From: an uncultured Coriobacteriaceae bacterium
GTDB lineage: Bacteria; Actinomycetota; Coriobacteriia; Coriobacteriales; Eggerthellaceae
Length of the DNA: 41,050 bases
Direction: 5' to 3'
Assembly (NCBI GenBank): GCA_900552365.1
Contig: URZP01000004.1
Span: 1-41,050 of the forward strand
Shown here: positions 23,570 through 32,084 of the stretch, piece after piece
Numbering within the stretch: the stretch's first letter is position 1
Layout: every line of letters begins with the position of its first letter
Made by a program: the position numbers and the translations under genes
The notes under the pieces: model-generated
The model's input: the letters and a program-made list of their open reading frames with translations, nothing else
Database searches by the model: none
What the model was told of the DNA's origin: nothing

Positions 23570-24539
23570 GGTTCACCTCGTCGTCTTGGCCGTTGGAAAG
23601 GTTCTGGGAGAACTTGTACAAACGGCGCACGTCTTCGATACCCTTCACCGGGCGCGGCATGTGCAGTGGGTTCATCTTGCCGGCCAGCACCATGCGCATC
23701 GCAAACGGCGTGCGAGTAAGAACGGTCTTGACCGGGCCCTCGGTGCGAAGCGCCAGCATGGTCTCGTTAAGCAGGCCCGTCCTCTTGACGTCCCCGTAGA
23801 AGGACAGGGCATGACGCGCGCCTTCGGAGTTCGTCTGCCCCATTGCGATAGCGCGGCGGCGCAGGTAGCTGATCTCCTCGGCCACGGGAATGCCCTTCGG
23901 GCACTTCGACGTGCACTGCTGGCAGTGGATGCACTTCCACAGGTTGTTCTGAAGGGCAGCCAGCACGCGTGTGCCACGATCGCCATCGCGGCTGTCGCGC
24001 TCGAAACGGTAGGCTTTGTTCATGGCCGCGGGAGGCAGGTACGTGCCATCGTCATAAGCCAGCTCGCGGCACTCCGAGACGCAGCTGCCGCAAAGAATGC
24101 AATCGGCGGGCTTGGCGATGAGGTGGAAGTCCTCGGGCGACTGCAGGTGGTCATGGCGCCCCTCATGCGGGCACATCCAACCCTGCACCTTTTTCATCTT
24201 GTCACCCACCCCGTCGAAATCAACGACCAGGTCGCGCACAACGGGCAGATTGTTCAGCGGCTCAAGGGAAAGCTCGTCGGTGCCGAACGTGTCCAACAGC
24301 GAATCGAGCTGGGTCTCGCAGGCAAGGAACGCGCTGCCGTTGACCTGCACCGCACAGCTACCGCAGATGGCGTGGCGACATGCGCTGGTGAAGCAGAGCG
24401 TCGGATCTTGCTGCTCGCGAATCTTGGTGAGGCACCCAAGCAGGGTGTCCTTGGCGTAGGGCAGCTCGTAACGCTGGCTGAACGAGCGCTCGCCGTCGAA
24501 GCGGCGCACATTGAAGACGATGGTTCTTTCGGCGGCCAT
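23562..24539 (-). CDS. frdB: fumarate reductase iron-sulfur subunit
   Basis: 325 residues. The N-terminal 2Fe-2S domain has CRHAICGSC and a later ACETQL cysteine. The C-terminal domain has CILCGSCVSEC and CIHCQQCTSKCPKG for 4Fe-4S and 3Fe-4S centres. A C-terminal extension of about 60 residues exceeds the E. coli FrdB length. The start ATG shares one base with the flavoprotein stop (TGATG) and the end overlaps the E-type subunit. It carries electrons between the E subunit and the FAD subunit. Confidence 0.94.
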   Translation of the reverse strand: MAAERTIVFNVRRFDGERSFSQRYELPYAKDTLLGCLTKIREQQDPTLCFTSACRHAICGSCAVQVNGSAFLACETQLDSLLDTFGTDELSLEPLNNLPVVRDLVVDFDGVGDKMKKVQGWMCPHEGRHDHLQSPEDFHLIAKPADCILCGSCVSECRELAYDDGTYLPPAAMNKAYRFERDSRDGDRGTRVLAALQNNLWKCIHCQQCTSKCPKGIPVAEEISYLRRRAIAMGQTNSEGARHALSFYGDVKRTGLLNETMLALRTEGPVKTVLTRTPFAMRMVLAGKMNPLHMPRPVKGIEDVRRLYKFSQNLSNGQDDEVNHG

Positions 24540-26251
24540 CAGTACGTCCTTTTCTCTGGCGGGAACTTCGTCACCGAAACGGGACGGTAGTCGATCGAAT
24601 AAGACCCATCCTTTGCAAGCGACACAAGGGTATGAGCCAAGAAGCGCTCGTCATCGCGCTTGGGGAAGTCCTCGCGCGAATGCGATCCGCGGCTCTCCTT
24701 GCGGGCGCGAGCACCCATGCAGACGGCCTTGGCGATCTGCAGGATGTTACCCAGCTCCACGTAGTTCATGAACGCCTGGTTGTAGATCTTGGAGGGGTCG
24801 CCGATCGAGGCATCAGCATAGGCGGCCATGCACTCGTCGACAACGGCCTCGGCGGCGGCCATCCCCGTCTCGTTGCGGAAGATGCCCACGCCGTTCCACA
24901 TGGCCTCGGCCATGCGGTCGCGGATGGCAAAGACGGATTCGCCATCTTTCTTGCCGCGCACGGCGTCAAAGCGCTCGGTCCATTGCCGCTCGAGCTCCTC
25001 GAGACGGTCCGTATTCGGAAGCTCGCGGCGACGCGCTGCGTCGGCGGCGCCAACGCCAGCCTGCCTGCCGAAGAAAACCACCTCGGACACGGAGTTGCCG
25101 CCCAAGCGGTTGGCTCCATGGACGCTGATACAGCTGCACTCGCCCGCGGCGTGCAGGCCGTCGACAGCCGTTGCGCACGTGCGGAAGTCGACGACGTCGA
25201 TGCCACCCATCATGTAGTGGTTGGAGGGGCGGATAGGCACCGGGTCGGTGACCATGTCCACGCCCTCGAAGGAAAGCGCCAGCTCGCGCACCTGCGGTAG
25301 GCGCTCCATGATGCGCTCGGCGCCCAGATGGCGAAGGTCCATCAGGACGTAAGACCCCATACCCTCACCGAAACCGCGGCCCTCCCTGATCTCGGTCTCG
25401 ATGGAGCGGGCCACCAGGTCGCGAGGACCGAGCTCCATTTTCTCGGGGGCGTAGCGCGCCATGAAGCGCTCACCTTGATTGTTGATGAGGTAGCCGCCCT
25501 CGCCACGGCACGCCTCGGAAAGCAGCACGCCCGTGGAAGCCAGGCCCGTGGGATGGAACTGCACGAATTCGGGGTCTTTGACGGGCACGCCCGCGCGCAG
25601 GCACGCCGCCACGCCGTCGCCGGTCATGTTAGTGGCATTGGTGGTGCGACTCCAGTACACGCGGCCGAAGCCGCCAGCGGCGATGACGACCGCCTTGGCT
25701 TGAAAAGCCTCGATCTTGCCACGGCGCAAGTCGATGGCCACGACGCCCTGAACGCCGTCCTGATCGCGGGCGATGTCCAGCAGGTTCATCTCGTCCAGGA
25801 ACTCGACACCGTTCTTCAGGCAGTTCTCGTAGAGCGCGTGCAGCACAACGTGACCGGTCTTGTCGGCCGAGTAGCAGCAGCGCGGATGACTCGCACCGCC
25901 GAAGGGACGCTGGGCGATGCGGCCCTTCTCGTCGCGCGAGTACGGCACGCCCATGCCCTCGAGCTCGAGTACCAGGTCGGGCATGCCCGACACGAAGAAT
26001 TCCACTGCGTCCTGGTCGGCCAGGAAGTCGCTTCCCTTGACCGTGTCGTAGAAGTGGCTCTCGATGGTGTCGGTCTCGTCGCGGTAGCCCAAGGCCGCGT
26101 TCATGCCGCCCTGGGCCGCGCCGGTGTGGCTGCGCGTGGGGAACACCTTCGTGAGCACCGCAACCGACAGGTCGCCCTGCTTGCTGGCGGCCAAAGCCGC
26201 CGACATCCCCGCACCGCCGGCGCCGACGATGACCACATCGTAAGTGCGCAT
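24539..26251 (-). CDS. frdA: fumarate reductase/succinate dehydrogenase flavoprotein subunit
   Basis: 570 residues. The FAD-binding start is YDVVIVGAGGAGMSAALAAS. The covalent FAD histidine is His42 in RSHTGAAQGGMNAALG. There is the substrate-site HPTGLASTGVLLSEACRGEGGYL region, and the RPSNHYMMGGIDV and ECSCISVHGANRLGGNSVSE segments. There is no Tat signal, so unlike Wolinella MfrA it should work in the cytoplasm. First gene of an A-B-E operon. Upstream, two hairpins (26285-26343) may belong to the leader or to topA termination. Confidence 0.95.
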   Translation of the reverse strand: MRTYDVVIVGAGGAGMSAALAASKQGDLSVAVLTKVFPTRSHTGAAQGGMNAALGYRDETDTIESHFYDTVKGSDFLADQDAVEFFVSGMPDLVLELEGMGVPYSRDEKGRIAQRPFGGASHPRCCYSADKTGHVVLHALYENCLKNGVEFLDEMNLLDIARDQDGVQGVVAIDLRRGKIEAFQAKAVVIAAGGFGRVYWSRTTNATNMTGDGVAACLRAGVPVKDPEFVQFHPTGLASTGVLLSEACRGEGGYLINNQGERFMARYAPEKMELGPRDLVARSIETEIREGRGFGEGMGSYVLMDLRHLGAERIMERLPQVRELALSFEGVDMVTDPVPIRPSNHYMMGGIDVVDFRTCATAVDGLHAAGECSCISVHGANRLGGNSVSEVVFFGRQAGVGAADAARRRELPNTDRLEELERQWTERFDAVRGKKDGESVFAIRDRMAEAMWNGVGIFRNETGMAAAEAVVDECMAAYADASIGDPSKIYNQAFMNYVELGNILQIAKAVCMGARARKESRGSHSREDFPKRDDERFLAHTLVSLAKDGSYSIDYRPVSVTKFPPEKRTY

Positions 26252-26279
26252 CGGATTCCTTTCCTGTTTATAAGCGAAA

Positions 26280-26343
26280 CGGCGGCCACGGACTTGAAGT
26301 CGCGGCCGCAGATCTAGGATTGCCCAGACTTGCTGTCAAGCCC
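26280..26343 (-). terminator. tandem hairpins between topA and frdA
   Basis: Inverted repeat gcccagacttg / caagcccgggc (26317-26343) follows the topA stop by about 10 bp. A second, less perfect repeat, gcggccacggac / gtcgcggccgc (about 26281-26309), lies next to it, ahead of the frdA start. No U-tract. They could terminate topA or act in the frdA leader. Confidence 0.45.
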
Positions 26344-26353
26344 GGGCGATCTA

Positions 26354-28930
26354 TTATTCGTCGTCTTTCTTCGAAGCCGCAGCCTTCGTCGTCTTCGACT
26401 TCGCAGCCGAGGTCTTCGACTTGGCGGTTGATGTTTTGGCCTTCGTAGTCGAAGCTTTCTTCGTTTTGCCCTTGGCAGTCGTCTTGCCCTTTTCGGTCTT
26501 AGACTCGTCCTTCTCTTTGCTTGGGCAATCGAAGTTCGGACAGAGCTTCCACGGACCGCGCGCAGTGGTGACGATGACCATGGGAGCACCGCATGCCTCG
26601 CAGGTTTCCTCGGTCGCCGTAAGCTTGCCGTACTGCGGAAGCGGATAGCTGGTATCGCATTCCTCGTAATTCTCGCAGCGGATGAAACGCTTCAGCGTGC
26701 GCGGGTTCTTCTGCGCGATAAGCTTGCTCTCCTTGCCCATTGCAGCACATGTGGGGCACGTGCCCACCACCACATCGAGCTCTTTGTTGGATTCGCAATT
26801 GGGGTCGATGCACATGACACGCGGCTTCGAGCGGAACGCCGTGACCTTAACCTGGGGCATGCCGCACGTCGGGCAAACTTCGGGAACCGATTCGATCTTG
26901 CCCTTCGGCAGCGGGTAGGTAACGTCGCAATCGGGCCACCCCGAGCAGCCGATGAACATCGACTTGGTTTTGTTCGAGGCCCTGATTTGCAGGTCTTTGC
27001 CGCACTTAGGGCATGTGCCGACATAAGCGTCAGCCGCAACCGCGTCGGCAAGGGCGTCCTTGACCTCTTCCGCATGGGGAATGAGCTGGTCGAGCTGACC
27101 AGCCAGCAACGCACGCGAATCGGCAACGACGTCGTCTTTGGTGGTTTTGCCGGCAGCGATGTTGTTCATCTCTTGCTCGAGCTCGGCAGTCATCTCGGGA
27201 TGCGTGATGTGCGGAGCGTACTTGTCAAGAGCGTCACACACGGCCATGCCGAGCTGAGAAGGCTCAAGCGGGTCGTTCTGAACGTATTTGACGTCGTACA
27301 AGCGCTGGATGATAGAGTGGCGGGTGGACTTGGTGCCAAGCCCGAGCTTCTCCATTTCCTGGATAAGCTTGCCCTGACTGTAACGCGCAGGGGGCTCGGT
27401 CTGCTTCTTCGTGCAGGTGGCGCCGTTGAACGCGATGACGTCGCCCTCGGTCAGCTGCGGAAGCTGCTCGTCCTTCTTCAGGCCGTACGGATAGATAGCG
27501 CGGAAGCCCGGGGAAACAAGCACGTCGCCGCGCGCTGCAAACGATTCGCCGGCAACATCGAGGGTGACTTTGGTTCCCTCGACAATGGCCTCATCGGAAA
27601 GCGTTGCCAAGAAGCGACGCGCGATGAGGTTATACAGCTTGTACTTCGAGGCGTCCATATCGTCGGGCGTTGCCTTCGCCGTGGGATAGATAGGCGGGTG
27701 GTCGGTGTCTTGCTGCTTGCCGCGCGTTGCCGTGATCTTGCCCTTTGAGAGGATCTTGCGGCAGTGCTCGGTATACGCCGGGTTACCGGCGATGGTTTTG
27801 ACGGTTTCCGCCAGGTTCAACGACGACGGGTACACCGTGTTGTCGACACGCGGGTAACTGATGTAGCCGTCCATGTACAGGCTTTCGGCCAAACGCATGG
27901 TGCGCGCGGGGCTGATGCCTTCGGCCGCGGCGGCAGCCATGAGCGACGTAGTGTTGAAAGGCGCCGGCGGCTTGACGGTGCGCTTGCGCTTGGCGATCTC
28001 GCTTACGGTTGCGGTTTTCGCGCCATCGACATGCGCCATGACGGCGTCTGCCTCGGCCTGGGTTTTGAAGCGAGCCGTGGCATGCGGCGCTTCGAAGGCG
28101 TCGTCACCCTGGCCGAACTTTCCTCGGATGACCCAGTAATCCTCGGGAACGAAAGCCATACGCTCGCGTTCCTTAGCGACGACCAGCGCAAGGGTCGGGG
28201 TTTGGACGCGGCCGGACGAGCGGACGTTTCCGTACCCGGCGAACTTCACCAGCGTGAGGTAACGAGTAAGCGCAGCACCCCAAATAAGGTCGATATCCTG
28301 ACGCGATGCACCGGCCTGAGCCAGATTGACGTCAAGCTCAACCAGGTTATTGAACGCGTGAGTGATCTCTTCTTTAGTGAACGCGGAGTAACGCGCACGG
28401 GAAACCGGCGCCGAATCGTTCACTTCCTTGATGCACGAAAGCGCATCAGAACCGATGAGCTCGCCTTCGCGGTCGAAGTCGGTTGCGATGACGATGGAAT
28501 CGGCCTTCTTCGCCAAGTTCTTAAGCGAACGAATGATTTCCTTTTCCTTCGGCAGCTTCTCGATAGGTGCGTACACCAAGTACGGAAGCGCTTCCATCTT
28601 CCATGACTTCAGCTCGATGCCGTCAGCCAAGAACGGCTTGCGCTTGGATTTGTAAGGAGGACGCGCAAGATTCGCGGGGATGTTCGCGGGAACCGCCTCG
28701 CCGTCGACGGTGACGCCGCGCCAGCCACCGCGCTGCTTGTAAACAAGCTGGGGCGTGAAGTCGGGCTCGAGGATGTGACCGCGCAAACCGATGGTCACCC
28801 ATTCCTCGCCGGCAACCTCGAATCGGTACACCGGGGTTGAATACACCTTGTCCTTCTTGGGCTTCGAGGTGCCCAGCAACGCAGCGATTTTCTCGGCCGC
28901 ATCGTTTTTCTCGGTGACCACTAGCTTCAT
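26354..28930 (-). CDS. topA: DNA topoisomerase I (type IA), archaeal-like sequence type
   Basis: 858 residues from the ATG at 28930 (AGGAGAG 5 bp upstream; protein starts MKLVVTEKNDAAEKIAALLG). It relaxes negative supercoils by a single-strand break. The TOPRIM acidic motif is TDFDREGE at 150-157 and the catalytic Tyr359 is in GYISYPRVDNTVYP. Both this block and the TEKN start look more like archaeal topoisomerase IA than the usual bacterial VESPAKAK...SYMRTDS form. Four Cys4 zinc ribbons follow (CPKCG...GWPDC, CPTCG...DPNC, CPTCAAMG...NYEEC, CEACG...NFDC). The end is a Lys/Ala/Ser/Thr-rich tail of about 45 residues. Single gene with its own upstream region. Confidence 0.94.
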   Translation of the reverse strand: MKLVVTEKNDAAEKIAALLGTSKPKKDKVYSTPVYRFEVAGEEWVTIGLRGHILEPDFTPQLVYKQRGGWRGVTVDGEAVPANIPANLARPPYKSKRKPFLADGIELKSWKMEALPYLVYAPIEKLPKEKEIIRSLKNLAKKADSIVIATDFDREGELIGSDALSCIKEVNDSAPVSRARYSAFTKEEITHAFNNLVELDVNLAQAGASRQDIDLIWGAALTRYLTLVKFAGYGNVRSSGRVQTPTLALVVAKERERMAFVPEDYWVIRGKFGQGDDAFEAPHATARFKTQAEADAVMAHVDGAKTATVSEIAKRKRTVKPPAPFNTTSLMAAAAAEGISPARTMRLAESLYMDGYISYPRVDNTVYPSSLNLAETVKTIAGNPAYTEHCRKILSKGKITATRGKQQDTDHPPIYPTAKATPDDMDASKYKLYNLIARRFLATLSDEAIVEGTKVTLDVAGESFAARGDVLVSPGFRAIYPYGLKKDEQLPQLTEGDVIAFNGATCTKKQTEPPARYSQGKLIQEMEKLGLGTKSTRHSIIQRLYDVKYVQNDPLEPSQLGMAVCDALDKYAPHITHPEMTAELEQEMNNIAAGKTTKDDVVADSRALLAGQLDQLIPHAEEVKDALADAVAADAYVGTCPKCGKDLQIRASNKTKSMFIGCSGWPDCDVTYPLPKGKIESVPEVCPTCGMPQVKVTAFRSKPRVMCIDPNCESNKELDVVVGTCPTCAAMGKESKLIAQKNPRTLKRFIRCENYEECDTSYPLPQYGKLTATEETCEACGAPMVIVTTARGPWKLCPNFDCPSKEKDESKTEKGKTTAKGKTKKASTTKAKTSTAKSKTSAAKSKTTKAAASKKDDE

Positions 28931-29215
28931 GCGATCTCTCCTGTTCGTCGATCGGTTTCCACGATCGCTCTTGTTCACACGGCGCCCAATTCGATTATTA
29001 ACGTGTGGGGCTTCATACGGTTCTTCATGCCGGCTTGCCTGCACGCGGCTGATAACAACCGCCCGAGTTAAGGTTACGCAGGCGAAACTCGACTAAGCAG
29101 GCTTTAGCATACACGATTTCGAGTAGCCGACAATGAGATTGTCGCCCGCGGAACGATTCGTTTCCCAGGCGACATAATGCGTTGGACCGCTGCTAGAGCG
29201 TTGTTGGAGCTGCGG
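28931..29215 (-). other. intergenic region, topA leader
   Basis: 285 bp without a gene. A perfect palindrome cgacaat-gag-attgtcg (29129-29145) lies downstream of trmB and may act as a weak terminator. The topA ribosome-binding site is at about 28936-28942. No other structure was recognised. Confidence 0.5.
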
Positions 29216-30127
29216 CTAATTGCCGTTTGATTCCTGTTGAACAGACGCTCGATCATGCTGATTTCGACGCTGGTTGATCATGTTCTCCACCCCGTTCGCC
29301 ATGCCATGAGGGATGTACGTCATGCTCTCGAGATCGTCGGGAAGATAGTCGTACAAGCTTTGCGGATCCGTTTGCACGATGTCCTCCAGCCTCGGAACGG
29401 CCCCCTCGCGCTGCTTCGCGCACAGCGCGTAAACGCAGGCGCCCTGTGCCGAGAGCTTCTCTTCATATAACGTGTACGGATCGTCAGGGCGCGCCGCACG
29501 GCAATCGTCCGTTTTCCAGACAACATCGAAACCGGCGAGCTCAAGCTGGCCGAGCGAGTAAATGAACAGGGGCTCGCTGTCGGTCTTAAGCCAAAGTTCG
29601 CCGTCCTGTTCAAGCACCGACCGATACGCAAGCAGGCGGCTTACGTGCGTCAAACGACGATCGGCGTATTTCTTCTTCGGGAAAGGCGCCGGGAAATTCA
29701 TGTAGATAGCCGACACCTCGTTGGGTGCGAACAACGCATCGACATGCGGGTTCTCATCAATGGTGAACACGGCATTTTGGACGCCCGCATCCTTTGCCAC
29801 TTCGGCGCCGTGCATCGCGCATACCGGCTCAATGTCGATACCCACGAACAGAACGTCGGGCTGCGCCTGGGCGCAGGCAACCGTGAAGGCGCCCTTGCCG
29901 CATCCCAGATCAATGCGCACCTCGCTCCACCGCTTAGCCGTAGGATCGATTGGCTCGGGCATCTGGCCTGCAAGGATATCGTCTATGGACGGGGCCACCG
30001 CGGGGCGCCACTTGTTCCAGCATCCACGCCAAATAGCAGGACGCCGCTCGATGCACGACTCCACACGTGAAAGACGTTTCTCAAGGTCGAAGCCTTTATG
30101 TTTACGGGAACGGGCCGTGCGCGTCAT
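29216..30127 (-). CDS. trmB: tRNA (guanine-N7-)-methyltransferase TrmB
   Basis: 303 residues. Methylates G46 of tRNA with SAM. Motifs: VRIDLGCGKGAFTVACA (SAM site, about 70-86), FVGIDIEPVCAMHGAEV, and the TrmB active-site signature MNFPAPFPKKKYADRRLTH, where the family usually has FPDPWPKKRH. The N-terminal RSRKHKG segment (about 5-11) is basic. The C-terminal extension of about 65 residues is not typical. The start overlaps the DUF1385 gene stop by 4 bp, so the pair is coupled. Confidence 0.93.
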   Translation of the reverse strand: MTRTARSRKHKGFDLEKRLSRVESCIERRPAIWRGCWNKWRPAVAPSIDDILAGQMPEPIDPTAKRWSEVRIDLGCGKGAFTVACAQAQPDVLFVGIDIEPVCAMHGAEVAKDAGVQNAVFTIDENPHVDALFAPNEVSAIYMNFPAPFPKKKYADRRLTHVSRLLAYRSVLEQDGELWLKTDSEPLFIYSLGQLELAGFDVVWKTDDCRAARPDDPYTLYEEKLSAQGACVYALCAKQREGAVPRLEDIVQTDPQSLYDYLPDDLESMTYIPHGMANGVENMINQRRNQHDRASVQQESNGN

Positions 30128-31314
30128 TCGACCACCTCGGCAGCCGTACGCGCCTCTGCCTCTTCCCTTTCAAGAACAAGCTTCATGGCGGCGATGGCGC
30201 ACTCAAGCTCGGCGTCGCCGGGTTCGCGCGTGGTCAGGCGCTGCATTTGCAAACCGGGCCAAAGGATAACTTTAACAAGGGGCATCTCGGGATGGGTTCC
30301 CGCCCAGCGCACCGTGACCTCGTATGCCAAACCGGCAATGACAGGCATCAGCAGAATGCGAACCAAGATGACCAGCGCCAGCTTAGGAGCGCCATCAGGA
30401 ACGCCCCACGCAGCTATAAGCGCGTTCAAGGGCGTAACCGTGTAAATGAAAATCGCGATGATCATAACCATGATCAGGAACGCCGTGCCGCAACGAACAT
30501 GCAGGCACGGGAACTGCCGAGCGTTTTCGGGGGTCAAAGGCAAACCATGCTCATAGCAGTGAATGGTTTTATGCTCGGCGCCGTGATAGGCGAACATGCG
30601 CTTGATGTCTTCCATGCGGCCAATGAGCCAGATGTAGAAGACGAAGACCGCAATGCGCAAAATGCCGTCGACGACGTTCCACGCGAGCGTGTTCGAGTCG
30701 TACTCGCCAACAATGAGGTTCGTAATAAACGCGGGCGCGACCACGAACAGCACGACACCCAGCAGAAGACCGAGACCCATCGACAACGCCATCTCCATAC
30801 CGCTGAGAGCCGGCTCGGAATTCGAAGATTGAACGCTGTCGCTCGGCTCTTCCAGGGATTCATTTGCATTATCGCTGCTGTCGAGCGCTTCATTCAAAGC
30901 TGGACGCTGTCGCTGCGCTTCCGCGGAAGCGCGCTCGGCGTCCACGGAAGCGGCCTCGGCGCCGGCGGCGTTAGAAGTTTGGACGCTGTCGCTCGGCTCT
31001 TCCAGAGCCGGCTCGGCGTCCACAAACGCATGCTCGACGGCAACGCTCAGGGCCTTATAGCCCAGCACCAAAGATTCGACGAACGCACGGCAGCCGCGAA
31101 CAACCGGCCAGTACAGCCAGCCGTTCTTTTTCTTGCCACTGGCAAGATCGTGCTCTTCCGTATGAATGACATTGTCGGGCTGCCGCACAGCGACAGCCCA
31201 GTTGAACTTGCCGCGCATCATGACGCCCTCAAGGAGCGCCTGACCGCCGATGTGAGTTTTCAGAGCGCCATCTTCCGAAAACGCCCGTGAAAGATCGTTT
31301 TTCTTTTCAGACAC
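30124..31314 (-). CDS. DUF1385 (YqhQ-like) membrane protein with repeat-derived insert
   Basis: 396 residues. The DUF1385 hallmark GGQALLEGVMMRGKFNWAVAVR is at about residues 23-44. It also has PVVRGCRAFVESLVLGYKAL, GLPLTPENARQFPCLHVRCGTAFL, and four or so TM helices (the clearest is LGLLLGVVLFVVAPAFITNLIV). Residues 99-180 or so are an acidic, Ser/Ala/Glu-rich insert translated from palindromic elements (VDAEPALEEPSDSVQ, VDAERASAEAQRQRP), where family members pass directly into the next helix. Function of the family is unknown. It overlaps trmB by 4 bp. Confidence 0.88.
   Translation of the reverse strand: MSEKKNDLSRAFSEDGALKTHIGGQALLEGVMMRGKFNWAVAVRQPDNVIHTEEHDLASGKKKNGWLYWPVVRGCRAFVESLVLGYKALSVAVEHAFVDAEPALEEPSDSVQTSNAAGAEAASVDAERASAEAQRQRPALNEALDSSDNANESLEEPSDSVQSSNSEPALSGMEMALSMGLGLLLGVVLFVVAPAFITNLIVGEYDSNTLAWNVVDGILRIAVFVFYIWLIGRMEDIKRMFAYHGAEHKTIHCYEHGLPLTPENARQFPCLHVRCGTAFLIMVMIIAIFIYTVTPLNALIAAWGVPDGAPKLALVILVRILLMPVIAGLAYEVTVRWAGTHPEMPLVKVILWPGLQMQRLTTREPGDAELECAIAAMKLVLEREEAEARTAAEVVE
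30806..30857 (+). repeat. palindromic element, fragment C (split halves)
   Basis: A right-half AGAGCCG-GCTCGG (30806-30818) is followed by a left-half GAACGC-TGTCGCT-CGGCTCT-TCC-AG (30831-30855). The left half breaks off where copy E continues into AGAGCCG. It looks like a rearranged or partly deleted element. Confidence 0.6.
30901..30944 (+). repeat. palindromic element, copy D (intact)
   Basis: Outer stem TGGACGC (30901-30907) / GCGTCCA (30938-30944). Left loop TGTCGCT, inner perfect 18-bp palindrome gcgcttccgcggaagcgc (30915-30932), right loop GCTCG. Its inner sequence differs from copies B and E yet stays self-complementary. The inner part is one base longer, so the right half is read in another frame of the host gene. 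Confidence 0.9.
30980..31022 (+). repeat. palindromic element, copy E (intact)
   Basis: Outer stem TGGACGC (30980-30986) / GCGTCCA (31016-31022). Left loop TGTCGCT, inner stem cggctct / agagccg with TCC loop (30994-31010), right loop GCTCG. Translated as VDAEPALEEPSDSVQ in the DUF1385 protein. Confidence 0.9.
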
Positions 31315-31364
31315 GGAACTGCTTCCTGTTTCGAATTCGGGAAAAACCGCGTCTGGCTTTGGGA

Positions 31365-32084
31365 TTATTCGTCAGCCTCGACGCGTGTCGTCATCTCCTC
31401 GGCCGAAGGCAACTGAATCTTCGGATAAGGATTTCCGCAGCACATTTTACCTTCGGGGCAACCGCCACGGACGCATCCGGGACCAGCATCGCAAAATACG
31501 TACGGCGCAACGGGGCGAACCAGCTCGAGCATCTTCCATGCCATCTCGCGAATCTCCCACTGCGCACGATTGCAGCAGCGGATATCGAAGAAGTGACGTA
31601 GCTCGCGGGCGTTCATGGTCATGATGAGCTTGGTTTCGGTTGCGTTCGGCAGAACGTAACGCGCGTCCTCGGCAGGGATGCCCGCCTCCATGAAGTCCTC
31701 GTAGGCCTTCTGGATGTCGGCGATAAGCGCATCAAAGCGAGCAGAGGCCTCTTCGTTAGCGGCGATCGTGGGCGGTTTGATAACCTCGATGCCGTCCTTG
31801 TACTTAACATAGCGCTGGCTCTGCTGCTCGTAGCTTGCCAAGCGATGACGAACAAGCTGATGCGTGAGCGTGCGCGAAACGCCTTCAAGGGCGAATGTGA
31901 AAGAAGCATGCTCGAGCGTCGAGAAATGGCCACCGGTAAGAACCGTGGAAAGCACGCTGTACATGCGCTTCATAGGCATATCCCCCATCAGCTCGGAGGC
32001 GCCGATGGGCGCATAGCACAAACGCGCGGCCGTGGCGATGGCTCGCTCGGGATTGGGAGTGTGGTACAAAAGCTCGACTCGCAT
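31365..32084 (-). CDS. thyX: flavin-dependent thymidylate synthase ThyX
   Basis: 239 residues. Makes dTMP from dUMP using FAD, NADPH and methylene-tetrahydrofolate. The ThyX motif is RHRLASYEQQSQRY at about 79-92 (family RHRxxSxNxxSxRY; the Asn position is Glu here). GGHFSTLEHASFTF (about 51-64) and TMNARELRHFFDIRCCNRAQWEIR are also conserved. It lies 50 bp upstream of the DUF1385 gene. No thyA is seen in this window. Confidence 0.96.
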   Translation of the reverse strand: MRVELLYHTPNPERAIATAARLCYAPIGASELMGDMPMKRMYSVLSTVLTGGHFSTLEHASFTFALEGVSRTLTHQLVRHRLASYEQQSQRYVKYKDGIEVIKPPTIAANEEASARFDALIADIQKAYEDFMEAGIPAEDARYVLPNATETKLIMTMNARELRHFFDIRCCNRAQWEIREMAWKMLELVRPVAPYVFCDAGPGCVRGGCPEGKMCCGNPYPKIQLPSAEEMTTRVEADE

